From contig NZ_CP041783.1 of the NCBI RefSeq assembly GCF_007567505.1, positions 806,001 to 870,000 of the forward strand: a DNA stretch of 64,000 nucleotides, in the 5' to 3' direction. The translations under genes were made by a program, and so were the position numbers. Within the stretch, counting starts at the first letter, position 1; each line of letters begins with the position of its first letter. This DNA is from Shewanella donghaensis. Lineage in GTDB: Bacteria > Pseudomonadota > Gammaproteobacteria > Enterobacterales > Shewanellaceae. Under the pieces are notes generated by a model, which was not told the origin of the DNA, ran no database searches, and worked only from the letters and a program-made list of their open reading frames with translations. This document shows, piece by piece, positions 9,106-18,526 of this stretch.

Positions 9106-9822
9106 ATGTGCCAAGATTGCGGATGTTCAATAACTGACCATCAACATACCCTACACAGCAACCCGCAGCTCAATGATGCGAAAACCTTATCGGTAATTCA
9201 TAAGATATTGGATAAGAACGATCATGAAGCTCAGCATAATAGGCAGCATTTTGAAGCCAATAATGTCATGGCGTTTAATTTAATGAGTAGCCCAGGTAGC
9301 GGTAAAACAACCTTACTAGAACACCTGCAACAGCAAATGACGGCTAAATATGCTGTCATTGAAGGTGATTTAGAAACCTCTCGAGATGCAGACCGCTTAA
9401 TTGCCAAAGGCATTAGTGCGTATCAAATTCAAACTGGATCAGCCTGTCATTTAGATGCCTTTATGGTGCATCAAGCACTGCATCATATCGATTTAGCGCC
9501 CATTGATATTTGTTTTGTTGAAAACGTCGGTAACCTTGTTTGTCCAGCAAGTTACGATGTGGGTACTCACAAGAATATAGTACTGCTATCAGTACCTGAG
9601 GGTGACGATAAAATTGAAAAATACCCGGTGATGTTTCGCCGTGCTGATTTAGTGTTAATTACTAAAATGGATTTAGTCGAGCACTTTGATTTCTCCTTAT
9701 CCGAATGTGAGCAACAGCTTAAAAAGCTTAATCCTGATGTGACATTAATGCCTATTTCAATTAAAGACCCACAATCCCTTAAACAAGTCGCCGATTGGAT
9801 TAGCGCATTTAGAGGAGCGTAA
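9106..9822 (+). CDS. hypB: Hydrogenase nickel-insertion GTPase HypB
   Basis: GTPase that, with HypA, delivers nickel to the hydrogenase large subunit. The protein begins MCQDCGC, the N-terminal CxxCGC high-affinity nickel motif. The P-loop is SSPGSGKTT (61-69). The switch and metal-site segment around ACHLDAF and the NKxD-like ITKMD are present. I prefer ATG 9106 over ATG 9100: AAAAGGA ends 8 bp before 9106 but only 2 bp before 9100, and HypB normally starts directly at MC. It lacks a long poly-His storage stretch. It is the first gene of hypBCDEA. Confidence 0.93.
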   Translation: MCQDCGCSITDHQHTLHSNPQLNDAKTLSVIHKILDKNDHEAQHNRQHFEANNVMAFNLMSSPGSGKTTLLEHLQQQMTAKYAVIEGDLETSRDADRLIAKGISAYQIQTGSACHLDAFMVHQALHHIDLAPIDICFVENVGNLVCPASYDVGTHKNIVLLSVPEGDDKIEKYPVMFRRADLVLITKMDLVEHFDFSLSECEQQLKKLNPDVTLMPISIKDPQSLKQVADWISAFRGA

Positions 9823-9826
9823 CACT

Positions 9827-10069
9827 ATGTGTTTATCAGTACCGTCACAAATCACTGAGATACACGATGATGCCAGCGTTACCGTCGACACCTTAGGCGT
9901 TAAACGTCGTGTCAGTAGCCACTTGATGACAGAGCCATTAGCTATCGGAGAATTTGTACTTATCCATATTGGATTTGTGATGAATAAAATCGATGAAGCT
10001 GATGCGAAATTGAGTTTAGAACTCTACCAAGAGATAGTTGATAAGCTCAATAACGAAGGGTGTGATTAA
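9827..10069 (+). CDS. hypC: Hydrogenase assembly chaperone HypC
   Basis: Small (80 residues) chaperone that, with HypD, builds and carries the Fe(CN)2CO unit to the large subunit. The signature start MCLSVPSQI gives the essential Cys2, exposed after Met removal. The OB-fold sequence and conserved His in SSHLM are visible. It lies 4 bp after hypB, and its stop overlaps the hypD start by 1 bp. Confidence 0.95.
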   Translation: MCLSVPSQITEIHDDASVTVDTLGVKRRVSSHLMTEPLAIGEFVLIHIGFVMNKIDEADAKLSLELYQEIVDKLNNEGCD

Positions 10070-11193
10070 TGAAACTCACAGACTTATATCAACAGTTTCG
10101 CAATCCAGACATTATCAAAGCACTGGCAGCGCAGATAAATCAATATTCCAGCCAGATAACCTCTAATATTAATATTATGGAAGTTTGCGGTGGTCACACT
10201 CATACCATCATGAAGTATGGTTTGAAACAACTGCTGCCCGCTAACATCAATTTTATTCACGGACCAGGTTGCCCAGTATGTATTATGCCTAAAGAACGCA
10301 TTGATCATGCTGCAGCATTAGCGCAACTGCCCGACGTAATATTGCTAACATTAGGTGACATGATCAGAGTGCCAGGCTCCAACGGCAATTTAGCGCAATA
10401 CCGTGCAAAGGGCTGCGATATTCGTCCTTTATACGATCCAATGGATGCGCTGAGCATTGCCAAAGACAATCCTAATAAGACCATTATATTTTTTGCTATT
10501 GGCTTTGAAACCTCAACCCCGATGACAGCGGTGCTCATTGATCAAGCAGAAAAACAACAAATCAATAATTTGTTATTCCATATCAATCATGTATTAGTGC
10601 CACCTGCTATTGATGCCGTGATGGCAGATCCTCAAGCCAGAGTTAATGCCTTTATCGGCCCTGCACATGTCAGTGTTATAAGCGGAGCTAAAATTTACCA
10701 AGCGGCGGTAGATCAATACCAAACACCTGTGGTGGTATCCGGTTTTGAGCCTGTAGATGTGATGGAATCGATATTACGCATCGTAAAGCAAAAGTATAAC
10801 GATACAGCACAACTTGATATTCAATACAGCCGCGCAGTGAATTACGACGGCAATCAAGCAGCGCAAGCATTAATTAATCAGTACCTCACCCTGAGAGATT
10901 CATTTCGTTGGCGTGGTTTAGGGCCTATTCCCGATTCAGCATTAACACTTAAACCTGAATTCGCTCACCGTGATGCCGAAATCATCTTCAAACAGCATTT
11001 ACCCACTGTAGAAATCGATGATCATAAAGCCTGTCAGTGCGGTGATATTTTGCGCGGCATCGCTAACCCGCAAGATTGTAAGGTATTTGGCAAAGGCTGT
11101 AGCCCAGAGAGTCCGCTAGGCAGTTGCATGGTTAGTTCAGAAGGCGCTTGTAATGCCTATTATCGTTATACAGGAGTCACTAATGCCGGCTAA
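10069..11193 (+). CDS. hypD: Hydrogenase maturation protein HypD
   Basis: Iron-sulfur scaffold on which the Fe(CN)2CO group is assembled with HypC and HypE. Family motifs are present in order: CGGHTHTIMKYGL (about residues 41-53), GPGCPVCI (about 65-72), and a Cys-rich C-terminus with CQCGDIL, CKVFGKGC and SEGACNAYYRY that binds a [4Fe-4S] cluster. Length, 374 residues, is typical. Its last 11 bp overlap hypE. Confidence 0.95.
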   Translation: MKLTDLYQQFRNPDIIKALAAQINQYSSQITSNINIMEVCGGHTHTIMKYGLKQLLPANINFIHGPGCPVCIMPKERIDHAAALAQLPDVILLTLGDMIRVPGSNGNLAQYRAKGCDIRPLYDPMDALSIAKDNPNKTIIFFAIGFETSTPMTAVLIDQAEKQQINNLLFHINHVLVPPAIDAVMADPQARVNAFIGPAHVSVISGAKIYQAAVDQYQTPVVVSGFEPVDVMESILRIVKQKYNDTAQLDIQYSRAVNYDGNQAAQALINQYLTLRDSFRWRGLGPIPDSALTLKPEFAHRDAEIIFKQHLPTVEIDDHKACQCGDILRGIANPQDCKVFGKGCSPESPLGSCMVSSEGACNAYYRYTGVTNAG

Positions 11194-12196
11194 AAGATAT
11201 CAACAAGTGCAACTCAGTCATGGTGGTGGTGGCAAAGAAATGAACAGTTTAATTACTGATATGTTCTTTAAAGCTTTCTCAAATCCAATCCTAGAATCAC
11301 AAGAAGATGCAGCACAATTAAACCTGTACGGCCAAACCGCCTTCACAACCGATTCATTTACCGTAGAGCCATTATTTTTTGCCGGTGGTGACATCGGTAA
11401 GCTCGCTATTGCAGGCACAGTCAATGATTTAGCCATGATGGCAGCGCAGCCTGAGTATTTAAGCTGCAGCTTTATCATAGAAGAAGGTTTTGCAATTAAA
11501 GACCTCAATACCATAGTGCAAAGCATGGCAACTGAGTTACACCAATCTGGTGCCCGCATTGTATGTGGAGATACTAAAGTTGTGCCTAAAGGCTGCGCCG
11601 ACGGCATATTTATTAATACATCAGGTGTGGGACGTATCTTAAAGCCCGGCATCTCAGTTAAAAACCTGCAAGTTGGTGATGCCATTATTGTATCGCGAGA
11701 TATCGGTCGTCATGGTGCAGCCATTTTAATGGCACGAGACAGTTTATCGTTAGAGTCTGAACTCACCAGTGATTGCGCCACGCTTTGGCCTATTGTTGAG
11801 CAGTTAATTGCCGCCAACATCGACATTCATGCCATGCGCGATGCCACTCGAGGTGGCTTATCTGCGGTACTCAATGAATGGGCGACTGCATCTAACGTCG
11901 GTATTCAAGTAGATGAAAAACACATCCCCATATCTCAAGAAGTCCAAGGATTGTGTGAATTGTACGGTTTTGAAGCCTTTGATTTAGCCAATGAAGGCAC
12001 ATTTATTATCGCCCTGCCTCAAGATGTTGCTGAGCAAGCATTAGCGATAATGAAACAATATTGCCATTGTGACTCCGCCAGTATTATCGGCCACGTAATT
12101 AAAGATAACAAAGGTAAAGTCATACTCAATACCCCGTGGGGAAGTAGTCGCTACTTAGATGTACCACAAGGTGAATTACTGCCAAGGATTTGCTAA
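11183..12196 (+). CDS. hypE: Carbamoyl dehydratase HypE
   Basis: Turns the carbamoyl group received from HypF into a protein thiocyanate and donates cyanide to HypC-HypD iron. The 337-residue protein has the PurM/ThiL-like fold start [14 protein letters not shown] and ends in PRIC, the C-terminal Cys that carries the group. ATG 11183 has CAGGAG six bases upstream and gives the usual N-terminus. An ATG 30 bp upstream in frame would add ten residues inside hypD and is less likely. It overlaps hypD and touches hypA (TAATG). Confidence 0.94.
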   Translation: MPAKRYQQVQLSHGGGGKEMNSLITDMFFKAFSNPILESQEDAAQLNLYGQTAFTTDSFTVEPLFFAGGDIGKLAIAGTVNDLAMMAAQPEYLSCSFIIEEGFAIKDLNTIVQSMATELHQSGARIVCGDTKVVPKGCADGIFINTSGVGRILKPGISVKNLQVGDAIIVSRDIGRHGAAILMARDSLSLESELTSDCATLWPIVEQLIAANIDIHAMRDATRGGLSAVLNEWATASNVGIQVDEKHIPISQEVQGLCELYGFEAFDLANEGTFIIALPQDVAEQALAIMKQYCHCDSASIIGHVIKDNKGKVILNTPWGSSRYLDVPQGELLPRIC

Positions 12197-12543
12197 TGCA
12201 CGAATATTCAATTGTCACCTCGTTAATAGAGCAAATTGAACAATTAGCACGTGACAATAATGCCAATGAAATTATTAAAGTAAAAATTAAAGTAGGCGTA
12301 CTGAGTGGCGTTGAACCACAACTACTGGCAACGGCATTCGAAACGTTCAAACTTGATGGGATTTGCCATAATGCAGAGCTTGATATGAACATTCAGCCGC
12401 TAGTGATCCATTGTAGGCATTGTGATACCGAAACTGAATTAACAGAGCGCAACATTGTTTGTCCGACTTGTCATGGCACCGACACCCATGTGATGGATGG
12501 AGAACAAATGATGTTAATGCAACTTGAAATGAACACGCCGTAA
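12196..12543 (+). CDS. hypA: Hydrogenase nickel metallochaperone HypA
   Basis: Nickel-binding partner of HypB. The protein starts MHEYSIV; the N-terminal Met, His2 and Glu3 form the nickel site. The zinc site is CRHC...CPTCHG (two CxxC pairs near the C-terminal half). The ATG at 12196 overlaps the hypE stop as TAATG, so translation is coupled. 115 residues is the usual length. It is the last canonical gene of the hyp operon. Confidence 0.94.
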   Translation: MHEYSIVTSLIEQIEQLARDNNANEIIKVKIKVGVLSGVEPQLLATAFETFKLDGICHNAELDMNIQPLVIHCRHCDTETELTERNIVCPTCHGTDTHVMDGEQMMLMQLEMNTP

Positions 12544-12619
12544 AGTATCAATTAAAAATAATAGCGATGCTTGCAAGTTAACCATTAAATTAAACTAACG
12601 AAAAATTTAAGGAATCATC

Positions 12620-12790
12620 ATGAAAACATCAACTCAGCTTACCGCCTTATTGCTAGCCGTATCTCCTACTCTTGCCTTTGCCCATGAAGGTCATGGTGCA
12701 CCAGGCTTATTTCATCATCTTTCTGAACTAGCACCAGCCATTGGACTGGTCGCAATCGTCGCATTTGTTATCTATCAAAAAACAAAATAA
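12620..12790 (+). CDS. Small His-rich membrane peptide after hypA
   Basis: A 56-residue gene with a good ribosome site (AAGGA at 12609-12613, 6 bp before ATG). The product has a Sec-type signal ending in LAFA, then HEGHGAPGLFHHLSELAP, then a hydrophobic segment of about 17 residues ending in YQKTK. The mature part would therefore be a short histidine-rich periplasmic head on one membrane helix. 'HEGHG' directly after the signal cleavage site resembles the mature N-terminus of HupE/UreJ nickel or cobalt permeases, but the rest of a permease is absent. It lies 76 bp after hypA on the same strand, so a role in metal capture for the hydrogenase is a reasonable guess only. Confidence 0.7.
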   Translation: MKTSTQLTALLLAVSPTLAFAHEGHGAPGLFHHLSELAPAIGLVAIVAFVIYQKTK

Positions 12791-13125
12791 ATAACGTTAG
12801 ATATCTCTCGAAGAGCTCTAGATACAGGGCTCTCTCGTTTTAATATAGATCATTTATTTGACCCATCTTTGAAGCAAACTTGTGTTTATTACATTGTAAA
12901 ATGGAGAAACACACAAACTGCAAACGCTTATGTAGAATCGTATTAAACTCCTATCGCTTTTCTCATTCCAACTTTGAACATAAAACAATCAGAGTCATGT
13001 CCATTTATGCAAACCAATGTAAAACTATGTCACTTTTCACTAAATAATATAAATATGGGTTATGTTTAGTCATGAAGTTTATACAGTTTAGTCGCAGCTA
13101 ATTAAGACATATTCAAGGAAGTGTG
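12791..13125. other. Intergenic region between the hyp cluster and the DUF1800 gene
   Basis: About 330 bases holding a possible terminator (12812-12843). The rest is AT-rich with no open frame of note. AAGGAAG at 13115-13121 is the ribosome site of the next gene. Confidence 0.4.
12812..12843 (+). terminator. Possible terminator of the hyp operon
   Basis: AGAGCTC (12812-12818) pairs with GGGCTCT (12827-12833) with one G-T pair around an 8-nt loop. A short T-stretch follows a few bases later. It is a weak but well-placed terminator. Confidence 0.45.
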
Positions 13126-14631
13126 ATGCCATTAGAAAAGCAATATGAATCATCTGAATTAAATGACTCCACGAGTCTTGATTTGCATAAAGAGTCCATA
13201 GCGCAAATTAATGCCGTGATTGCAGTAAATCGTTTTGGCCTGGGCGCAAAGCCTAACGAATTAACACTTGCGGAAAAAGATCCGCAAGCCTTTTTGATTA
13301 ATCAATTAGTGATACCCGAGTTTTTACCCACTCAATATAGTTCTGATTCTATAATGCAGCTTTTGGCAGACTATCAATCTCAGAAACAACGAGATAGAAA
13401 AGCGGTAAACACTAGCACTGTAGGTAAAAATATACCCACAGAAACAGCTAACAGTCTGTCTATTGATACAAGTCACGCTAACGGAGGTGCTCCAGACAAT
13501 GACATGGCAGAGCCTCGAAAGCCTAAAAATAAACCGCCATTTAGAACACCTTTTATTGAATTAACCACCAGCAGTTTACAAAGTGCAATTGACTCACCTA
13601 ACTCCCTGAGTTGGCGGCTATTACAATTCTTTTCTAATCACTTCAGCGTTACAGCTCAAGGGCCTTTCATGACAGGACTCGCACCGACGCTTGAGCGTGA
13701 GGCTATCGCGCCCAATCTGTTAGGTTCGTTTGAAGATATGCTGCTTGCTGTTACTGCCCATCCCGCAATGATTAAATATTTAAATAATGAAAAGTCTTTT
13801 GGCGCTAATTCAAGATTAGGTAAAAGAGGAAAAGGTTTAAATGAAAACCTAGCCCGTGAAATACTTGAATTACATTCCTTAGGGGTAAATAGCGGCTATT
13901 CACAAACTGATGTGATTGAACTAGCAAAAGGCATTAGTGGTTGGAGTATTGCCAACCCTAAACGAGACAAACAAACCGGATTTTTGTTTCGCTCAAATGG
14001 CCATGAATCAGGCACAAGAAAATTACTTAACAAGCAGTACCCTCAATCCGGTATTGAACAAGGGCAAGCCATGCTGGTGGATATCGCAAGGCATCCTCAA
14101 ACTGCAAAACATCTTTGTTATAAGTTAGCCAAACACTTTATCGCAGATGAACCTTCCGCGTCGTTACAAAATCAATTAGTAAAAACCTGGATTCGCTCTA
14201 ACGGTAATATCAAACAAGTGATGATCACCATGATTAGCTCAACTGAGGCATGGCAACCTTTACCGAAGAAGTTTAAAACACCAACAGAGTTTGTTATCTC
14301 AGCTTATCGAGCATTTGATATTTCAGTACCAAAAGGTCGCAAATTTATTCAGTTACTAACTGAATTAGGCCAGCAACCTTTTAATGCAAATTCTCCAGCA
14401 GGCTTTAGTGACGATGAGCAAGATTGGAATGGAGCCAATGCGCTGATGACCAAAATTAACTGGTCGGTGAGATTAGCTAAGCGCCAACGTAAAAAAATGG
14501 CAGCAGATTTGATTGTAAATACTTTTGGTCAAACCATGACAGAGTCATCTTATAAGACCATTACCCGAGCTGAAAGTCGCGATCAAGCACTGGCATTACT
14601 GCTATTGAGTCCTGAATTTTTAAGGAGATAA
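13126..14631 (+). CDS. DUF1800 family protein
   Basis: A 501-residue member of the DUF1800 family, function unknown. Typical family features are VNRFGLGAKPNEL near the N-terminus, FFSNHFSV, the ILELHSLGVNSGYSQTDVIE block and the 'W..pL....K.P.EF' segment. ATG 13126 lies close after AAGGAAG; a GTG one codon upstream is also possible. No signal peptide is visible. The next gene follows after one base and encodes a Tat-signal DUF1501 protein. The two families are often neighbours, so the products probably act together, perhaps crossing the membrane as a pair. Confidence 0.85.
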   Translation: MPLEKQYESSELNDSTSLDLHKESIAQINAVIAVNRFGLGAKPNELTLAEKDPQAFLINQLVIPEFLPTQYSSDSIMQLLADYQSQKQRDRKAVNTSTVGKNIPTETANSLSIDTSHANGGAPDNDMAEPRKPKNKPPFRTPFIELTTSSLQSAIDSPNSLSWRLLQFFSNHFSVTAQGPFMTGLAPTLEREAIAPNLLGSFEDMLLAVTAHPAMIKYLNNEKSFGANSRLGKRGKGLNENLAREILELHSLGVNSGYSQTDVIELAKGISGWSIANPKRDKQTGFLFRSNGHESGTRKLLNKQYPQSGIEQGQAMLVDIARHPQTAKHLCYKLAKHFIADEPSASLQNQLVKTWIRSNGNIKQVMITMISSTEAWQPLPKKFKTPTEFVISAYRAFDISVPKGRKFIQLLTELGQQPFNANSPAGFSDDEQDWNGANALMTKINWSVRLAKRQRKKMAADLIVNTFGQTMTESSYKTITRAESRDQALALLLLSPEFLRR

Positions 14632-14632
14632 C

Positions 14633-15814
14633 ATGGAACGTCGCGAATTTATTAAAGGACTCGGTGCCAGTTTAGTGATGTTAAGTAGTGGAGTATCGAC
14701 ATCAGCTTTAGCAACCGATATCAAAACCAATAAGAAGAATCTAGTTTGGGTCATGCTTAGAGGGGCTTTAGACCCATTGCACACTGTAGTTCCGCTAAAA
14801 GACGACAACTTACTCACGTTACGCCCTACTCTAGCCAAGAGCGTGGTAAAAAACGCCCTAGCATTAGATAACCAGTTTGGGCTTAACCCCGCTTTAGCTC
14901 ATTTACATAAGTGGTACTTAGACAAGCAATTACTGCCCATTGTCGCTGTATCATCAGGTTATGAAAGTCGCTCACATTTTGATGGTCAAGATTACCTCGA
15001 ATGCGGCGGTAATTTAAATAACTTGGATTCTGGATGGCTAGCAAGATCTTTAAGTGGTCTTTCTAATTCTGTGATAAGTAATAGTAAAAATAGTAAACAA
15101 ACTTCATCAGCGATTGCCATTGCCAATAGTACGCCCATTAGCTTACGTGGAAGCAACGCTGTTAACACCTGGTACCCAGCAAATATCAAGGCTGCAGATG
15201 ACGATATATATCGTCAATTAAATACCTTATATCAAGGTGATGAAAGCTTACTGCAGAATTTAACCGATGGATTAGCACTTAAAGACACTGCCATGATTGA
15301 TGATAGTAAAAAAACCAGTCGTAAATTTATCGAGTTAGCAGCAGCATGTGGTAATTTTCTAGTAAAAAGTAATGACATTGATTGTGCCATGTTAGAAATG
15401 GGTGGCTTTGATACTCACAATAATCAGCATAAGCGTTTATCGAAACAGTTAGTTGAATTAGACAGTGGCTTAGCGGCCTTAAAGTCCTCTTTGGGGTCTC
15501 AATGGAATGATACTGTTGTTGTCATTGCCACAGAATTTGGCCGCACCGTAAAAGAAAATGGCACTCAAGGCACTGATCACGGTACAGGCAGTGCAATGTT
15601 CATTGCTGGTGGCAAAGTAAAAGGCGGGAAAGTATTAGGTGATTGGCCCGGACTTAATACAGAGCAGTTATTTAAACAGCGGGACTTACAGCCAACAACT
15701 AATAGTTTTAGTTGGATAGCCAGTGTATTGAAACAACATTGGCAGTTAAGCGATAACGCTATTGCACAGGTACTTCCCTTACATAAAGCTTATGATATTA
15801 AAATCATGGAATAA
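14633..15814 (+). CDS. DUF1501 family protein with Tat-like signal
   Basis: A 393-residue protein of the DUF1501 family, distantly related to sulfatases/alkaline phosphatases. The N-terminus RREFIKGLGASLVML is a twin-arginine export signal, ending near ALA. The family C-terminal block TEFGRTVKENGTQGTDHGTG is intact, and MGGFDTHNNQ supplies the D and H of a likely metal site. The substrate is unknown. It is an operon partner of the DUF1800 gene (1-bp gap) and is followed by a strong terminator. Confidence 0.87.
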   Translation: MERREFIKGLGASLVMLSSGVSTSALATDIKTNKKNLVWVMLRGALDPLHTVVPLKDDNLLTLRPTLAKSVVKNALALDNQFGLNPALAHLHKWYLDKQLLPIVAVSSGYESRSHFDGQDYLECGGNLNNLDSGWLARSLSGLSNSVISNSKNSKQTSSAIAIANSTPISLRGSNAVNTWYPANIKAADDDIYRQLNTLYQGDESLLQNLTDGLALKDTAMIDDSKKTSRKFIELAAACGNFLVKSNDIDCAMLEMGGFDTHNNQHKRLSKQLVELDSGLAALKSSLGSQWNDTVVVIATEFGRTVKENGTQGTDHGTGSAMFIAGGKVKGGKVLGDWPGLNTEQLFKQRDLQPTTNSFSWIASVLKQHWQLSDNAIAQVLPLHKAYDIKIME

Positions 15815-15851
15815 GGTTTCAATCCCTACTTAATACCAAGTGCCAAATACT

Positions 15852-15889
15852 AAAAAGCCTGACTATCATATTAAATAGTCAGGCTTTTT
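15852..15889. terminator. Bidirectional terminator between the DUF1501 gene and pgm
   Basis: AAAAAGCCTGACTAT at 15852-15866 pairs with ATAGTCAGGCTTTTT at 15875-15889. A-run and T-run on either side suit termination in both directions, serving the two convergent genes. Confidence 0.9.
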
Positions 15890-15942
15890 ATACTTCATAT
15901 TGAACCAAATCTTTATGAAACGGCTTTTATGATGTTCACACT

Positions 15943-17583
15943 TTAAGCTTTAAGCGCTGCATCAATCATAACTTGTGCCTGACTGATGATATCTGCAAGG
16001 TGATCGTCACTAATGAAGCTCTCTGCATAGATTTTAAATAGCGCTTCAGTACCAGATGGACGCGCTGCAAACCAACCATTTTCAGTAGTTACTTTAATGC
16101 CGCCAATGGCCGCGTTGTTACCAGGCGCATGTGACAAAATGGCAGTTATAGTTTCACCTGCAAGTTCTGTGTCAGTAAAACTGTCGGAAGATAGCTTTTC
16201 GAACTTGGCTTTTTTCTTAAGGCTAATTGGACTATCGATGCGGGTATAAAAGCTTTTACCAAATTGCTCGGTTAATTCTACATAACGCTGTGCAGGCGTT
16301 TTGCCAGTGACAGCAAGAATTTCAGCCGCTAATAAGGCTAAGATAAATCCATCTTTATCCGTACACCAAGTAGAGCCATCTTTATTTAAAAAGGCTGCAC
16401 CTGCACTTTCTTCACCGCCAAAAGCAATACTACTGTTTGCTAAGCCTTCAACGAACCATTTAAAGCCAACTGGTACTTCTAAGCAATGACGTTGGTGTGA
16501 TTTACAAATTCTATCGATGATGGCGCTAGAAACCAGAGTTTTACCAATAGCCAAATCTGCAGACCAATCTTTACGGTAAGTCAGCAAGTAATCGATAGCG
16601 ACAGCAAGATAGTGATTTGGATTCATTAGACCAAAACCAGGACACACAATACCGTGGCGATCATAATCTGGGTCATTACCCACACAGACATCAAAGTTCT
16701 CACTGTGGGCTAACAAACCCGCCATCGCATAAGGAGATGAGCAATCCATACGGATTTGACCATCTTTATCTAACGGCATAAAACTAAAACTTGGATCGAC
16801 TTTGTCATTGACTAAGGTAATGTTTAAACCGTATTGCTTAGCAATATGAGACCAGTAATAAATACCTGAACCACCTAGTGGATCAACACCAATTTTTATC
16901 TTAGCTTTGGCTATGGCGTCTAAATCAATAACGCTGCTTAATGAGTTAACATAAGGAGCAATAAAATCAACTTCATCAATCCAACCTGACTCTATGGCGG
17001 TGCCGTAATTAACCTTTTTAACACCACTTAACTGATTAGCTAAGTATGCATTCGCGTCAGCTTCGATTTGTTTAGTGATCTCGCCTTCTGCCGGTCCACC
17101 ATGTGGCGGATTATATTTAATCCCGCCATCTTGTGGTGGATTATGTGATGGGGTAATGATTAGTCCATCAGTTAAATTACCACCAGCAAGATTTGCGGTA
17201 ATAATCGTTTGCGATACGACTGGTGTTGGCGTGAAACCATCATTTTTCTGTACTTTTACGGCGACTTGATTTGCTGTCAAAACTTCAAGTACTGACATAT
17301 AAGCCGCATAAGACAATGCGTGAGTGTCAAAACCCACAATCATTGGTCCTTTAATACCGGCTTGCAGACGATAATCCACAACAGCTTGGGTGATTGCCCA
17401 AATATGGTTTTGATTAAAACTGGCTTTAAGCGAGCTACCACGGTGACCAGATGTACCGAAAGTGACTTTCTGCTGAACATCTTCAACATTTGGCACAATG
17501 CGATAATAATGGCTCATCAATTTTGGTAAATTGATCAAATCCTTTTGTGTTGCAACAGTTCCTGCTCTTTCGTGAATAGCCAC
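15943..17583 (-). CDS. pgm: Alpha-phosphoglucomutase
   Basis: Interconverts glucose-1-phosphate and glucose-6-phosphate. The 546 residues match the E. coli Pgm type. TFGTSGHRGSS sits near residues 41-51, the phosphoserine loop ITPSHNPP has S146, VGNDPDYDRHG is the metal loop, and FGGEESAG and ARPSGTE are the sugar and phosphate loops. The start is GTG 17583, with AGAGGAG about 7 bp upstream. It lies 33 bp downstream of seqA on the same strand, an arrangement shared with E. coli. Confidence 0.95.
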   Translation of the reverse strand: MAIHERAGTVATQKDLINLPKLMSHYYRIVPNVEDVQQKVTFGTSGHRGSSLKASFNQNHIWAITQAVVDYRLQAGIKGPMIVGFDTHALSYAAYMSVLEVLTANQVAVKVQKNDGFTPTPVVSQTIITANLAGGNLTDGLIITPSHNPPQDGGIKYNPPHGGPAEGEITKQIEADANAYLANQLSGVKKVNYGTAIESGWIDEVDFIAPYVNSLSSVIDLDAIAKAKIKIGVDPLGGSGIYYWSHIAKQYGLNITLVNDKVDPSFSFMPLDKDGQIRMDCSSPYAMAGLLAHSENFDVCVGNDPDYDRHGIVCPGFGLMNPNHYLAVAIDYLLTYRKDWSADLAIGKTLVSSAIIDRICKSHQRHCLEVPVGFKWFVEGLANSSIAFGGEESAGAAFLNKDGSTWCTDKDGFILALLAAEILAVTGKTPAQRYVELTEQFGKSFYTRIDSPISLKKKAKFEKLSSDSFTDTELAGETITAILSHAPGNNAAIGGIKVTTENGWFAARPSGTEALFKIYAESFISDDHLADIISQAQVMIDAALKA

Positions 17584-17616
17584 CAGTTCACTCCTCTATA
17601 TTTAAATTAAACTTAA

Positions 17617-18228
17617 TTAAATTCTTGTCGCGATAGATTTTGCCAGCTCTTCATTACAACCTAATTGCACCAGTACTTCAGATAAAATTGTACGCTTCTT
17701 GGCGGTGTTATTGTTTGTTGTTACCCAATAACCGCTAGCACCAATTTCTTTCGGATTAGCAGATTGGCTCGCTGAAAGTAATTCAGCCTTAGTGCGGGCA
17801 AAATACAATCTTCCACGACCCTGAATCTTTAAAATTTGGCTGAAGGTTGAAGGTGTCATTGCCGATAAAGAATCAAGTAGGTACATGAAGCGACCTACTG
17901 CGCCTTTTTGTTGCGATAATAAATGCTCATGCACAACGTCAGCAAAATCAACATCAGCAGTAACAGCTTCGTTTTCAGTTGCATAATCAGTTGGTTGCTC
18001 TACAGCAGCTTCAATTTCAGCCTTAGCTTCGACAATAACTTGGCTTGTTGTGACTGCGTGTGCTGTTTCTAAACTTGGATGACTAATAGCTAAAGGCTCT
18101 GCAAGTTCAATTGATTCGACTGAAAGATCTAATAAACGACGTAGAATATCAGATGCACTTTCACCGATACGCTCCGTTTTGCTGGCAATATAACGATAGA
18201 GCTCTTCATCTATCTCAATATATTTCAT
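17617..18228 (-). CDS. seqA: Negative regulator of replication initiation SeqA
   Basis: Binds hemimethylated GATC, sequesters oriC and restrains DnaA-driven initiation. The start at 18228 gives MKYIEIDEELYRYIASKTER, matching the SeqA oligomerisation domain; IGESASDILRRLL is diagnostic. A longer frame from 18375 would add 49 residues with no family match. AAAGGA precedes the ATG. At 203 residues it is somewhat longer than E. coli SeqA; the extra lies in an acidic linker (about 50-110). The DNA-binding C-terminal domain (SGYWVTTNNNTAKKR) is intact. It forms an operon with pgm. Confidence 0.95.
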   Translation of the reverse strand: MKYIEIDEELYRYIASKTERIGESASDILRRLLDLSVESIELAEPLAISHPSLETAHAVTTSQVIVEAKAEIEAAVEQPTDYATENEAVTADVDFADVVHEHLLSQQKGAVGRFMYLLDSLSAMTPSTFSQILKIQGRGRLYFARTKAELLSASQSANPKEIGASGYWVTTNNNTAKKRTILSEVLVQLGCNEELAKSIATRI

Positions 18229-18526
18229 AGTTGCTTGTTCCTTTAGTCTTAAACTTTGGTCAAAAACGACAAAGCCACCAAATGCAGTTTCAATACGGGT
18301 GGCATTAGCGATCGATTTAGATCGATCTTCATATAATGACAGTCTACCCATCAACTGCCATTGGTTAAAGAGCAAAATCAGCTAAATCCCTCAAATTTAG
18401 TCAATTTCATCTCATCAAAGTCACCGTTGGATGCTTTAATGAACATATATCAGCTTGCTAATTAACAACAAGTCTTGATATATCCCCCCTTTTAAAGGCA
18501 AAATCACGACTTTATTGAATATCAAC

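Noticed and set aside
11153..11182. Ten extra N-terminal residues for HypE
   Set aside because: They lie inside hypD; ATG 11183 has the ribosome site CAGGAG and gives the usual start.
18229..18375. Longer N-terminus for SeqA
   Set aside because: The family start MKYIEIDEELY lies at 18228 with its own ribosome site; upstream residues are not conserved.
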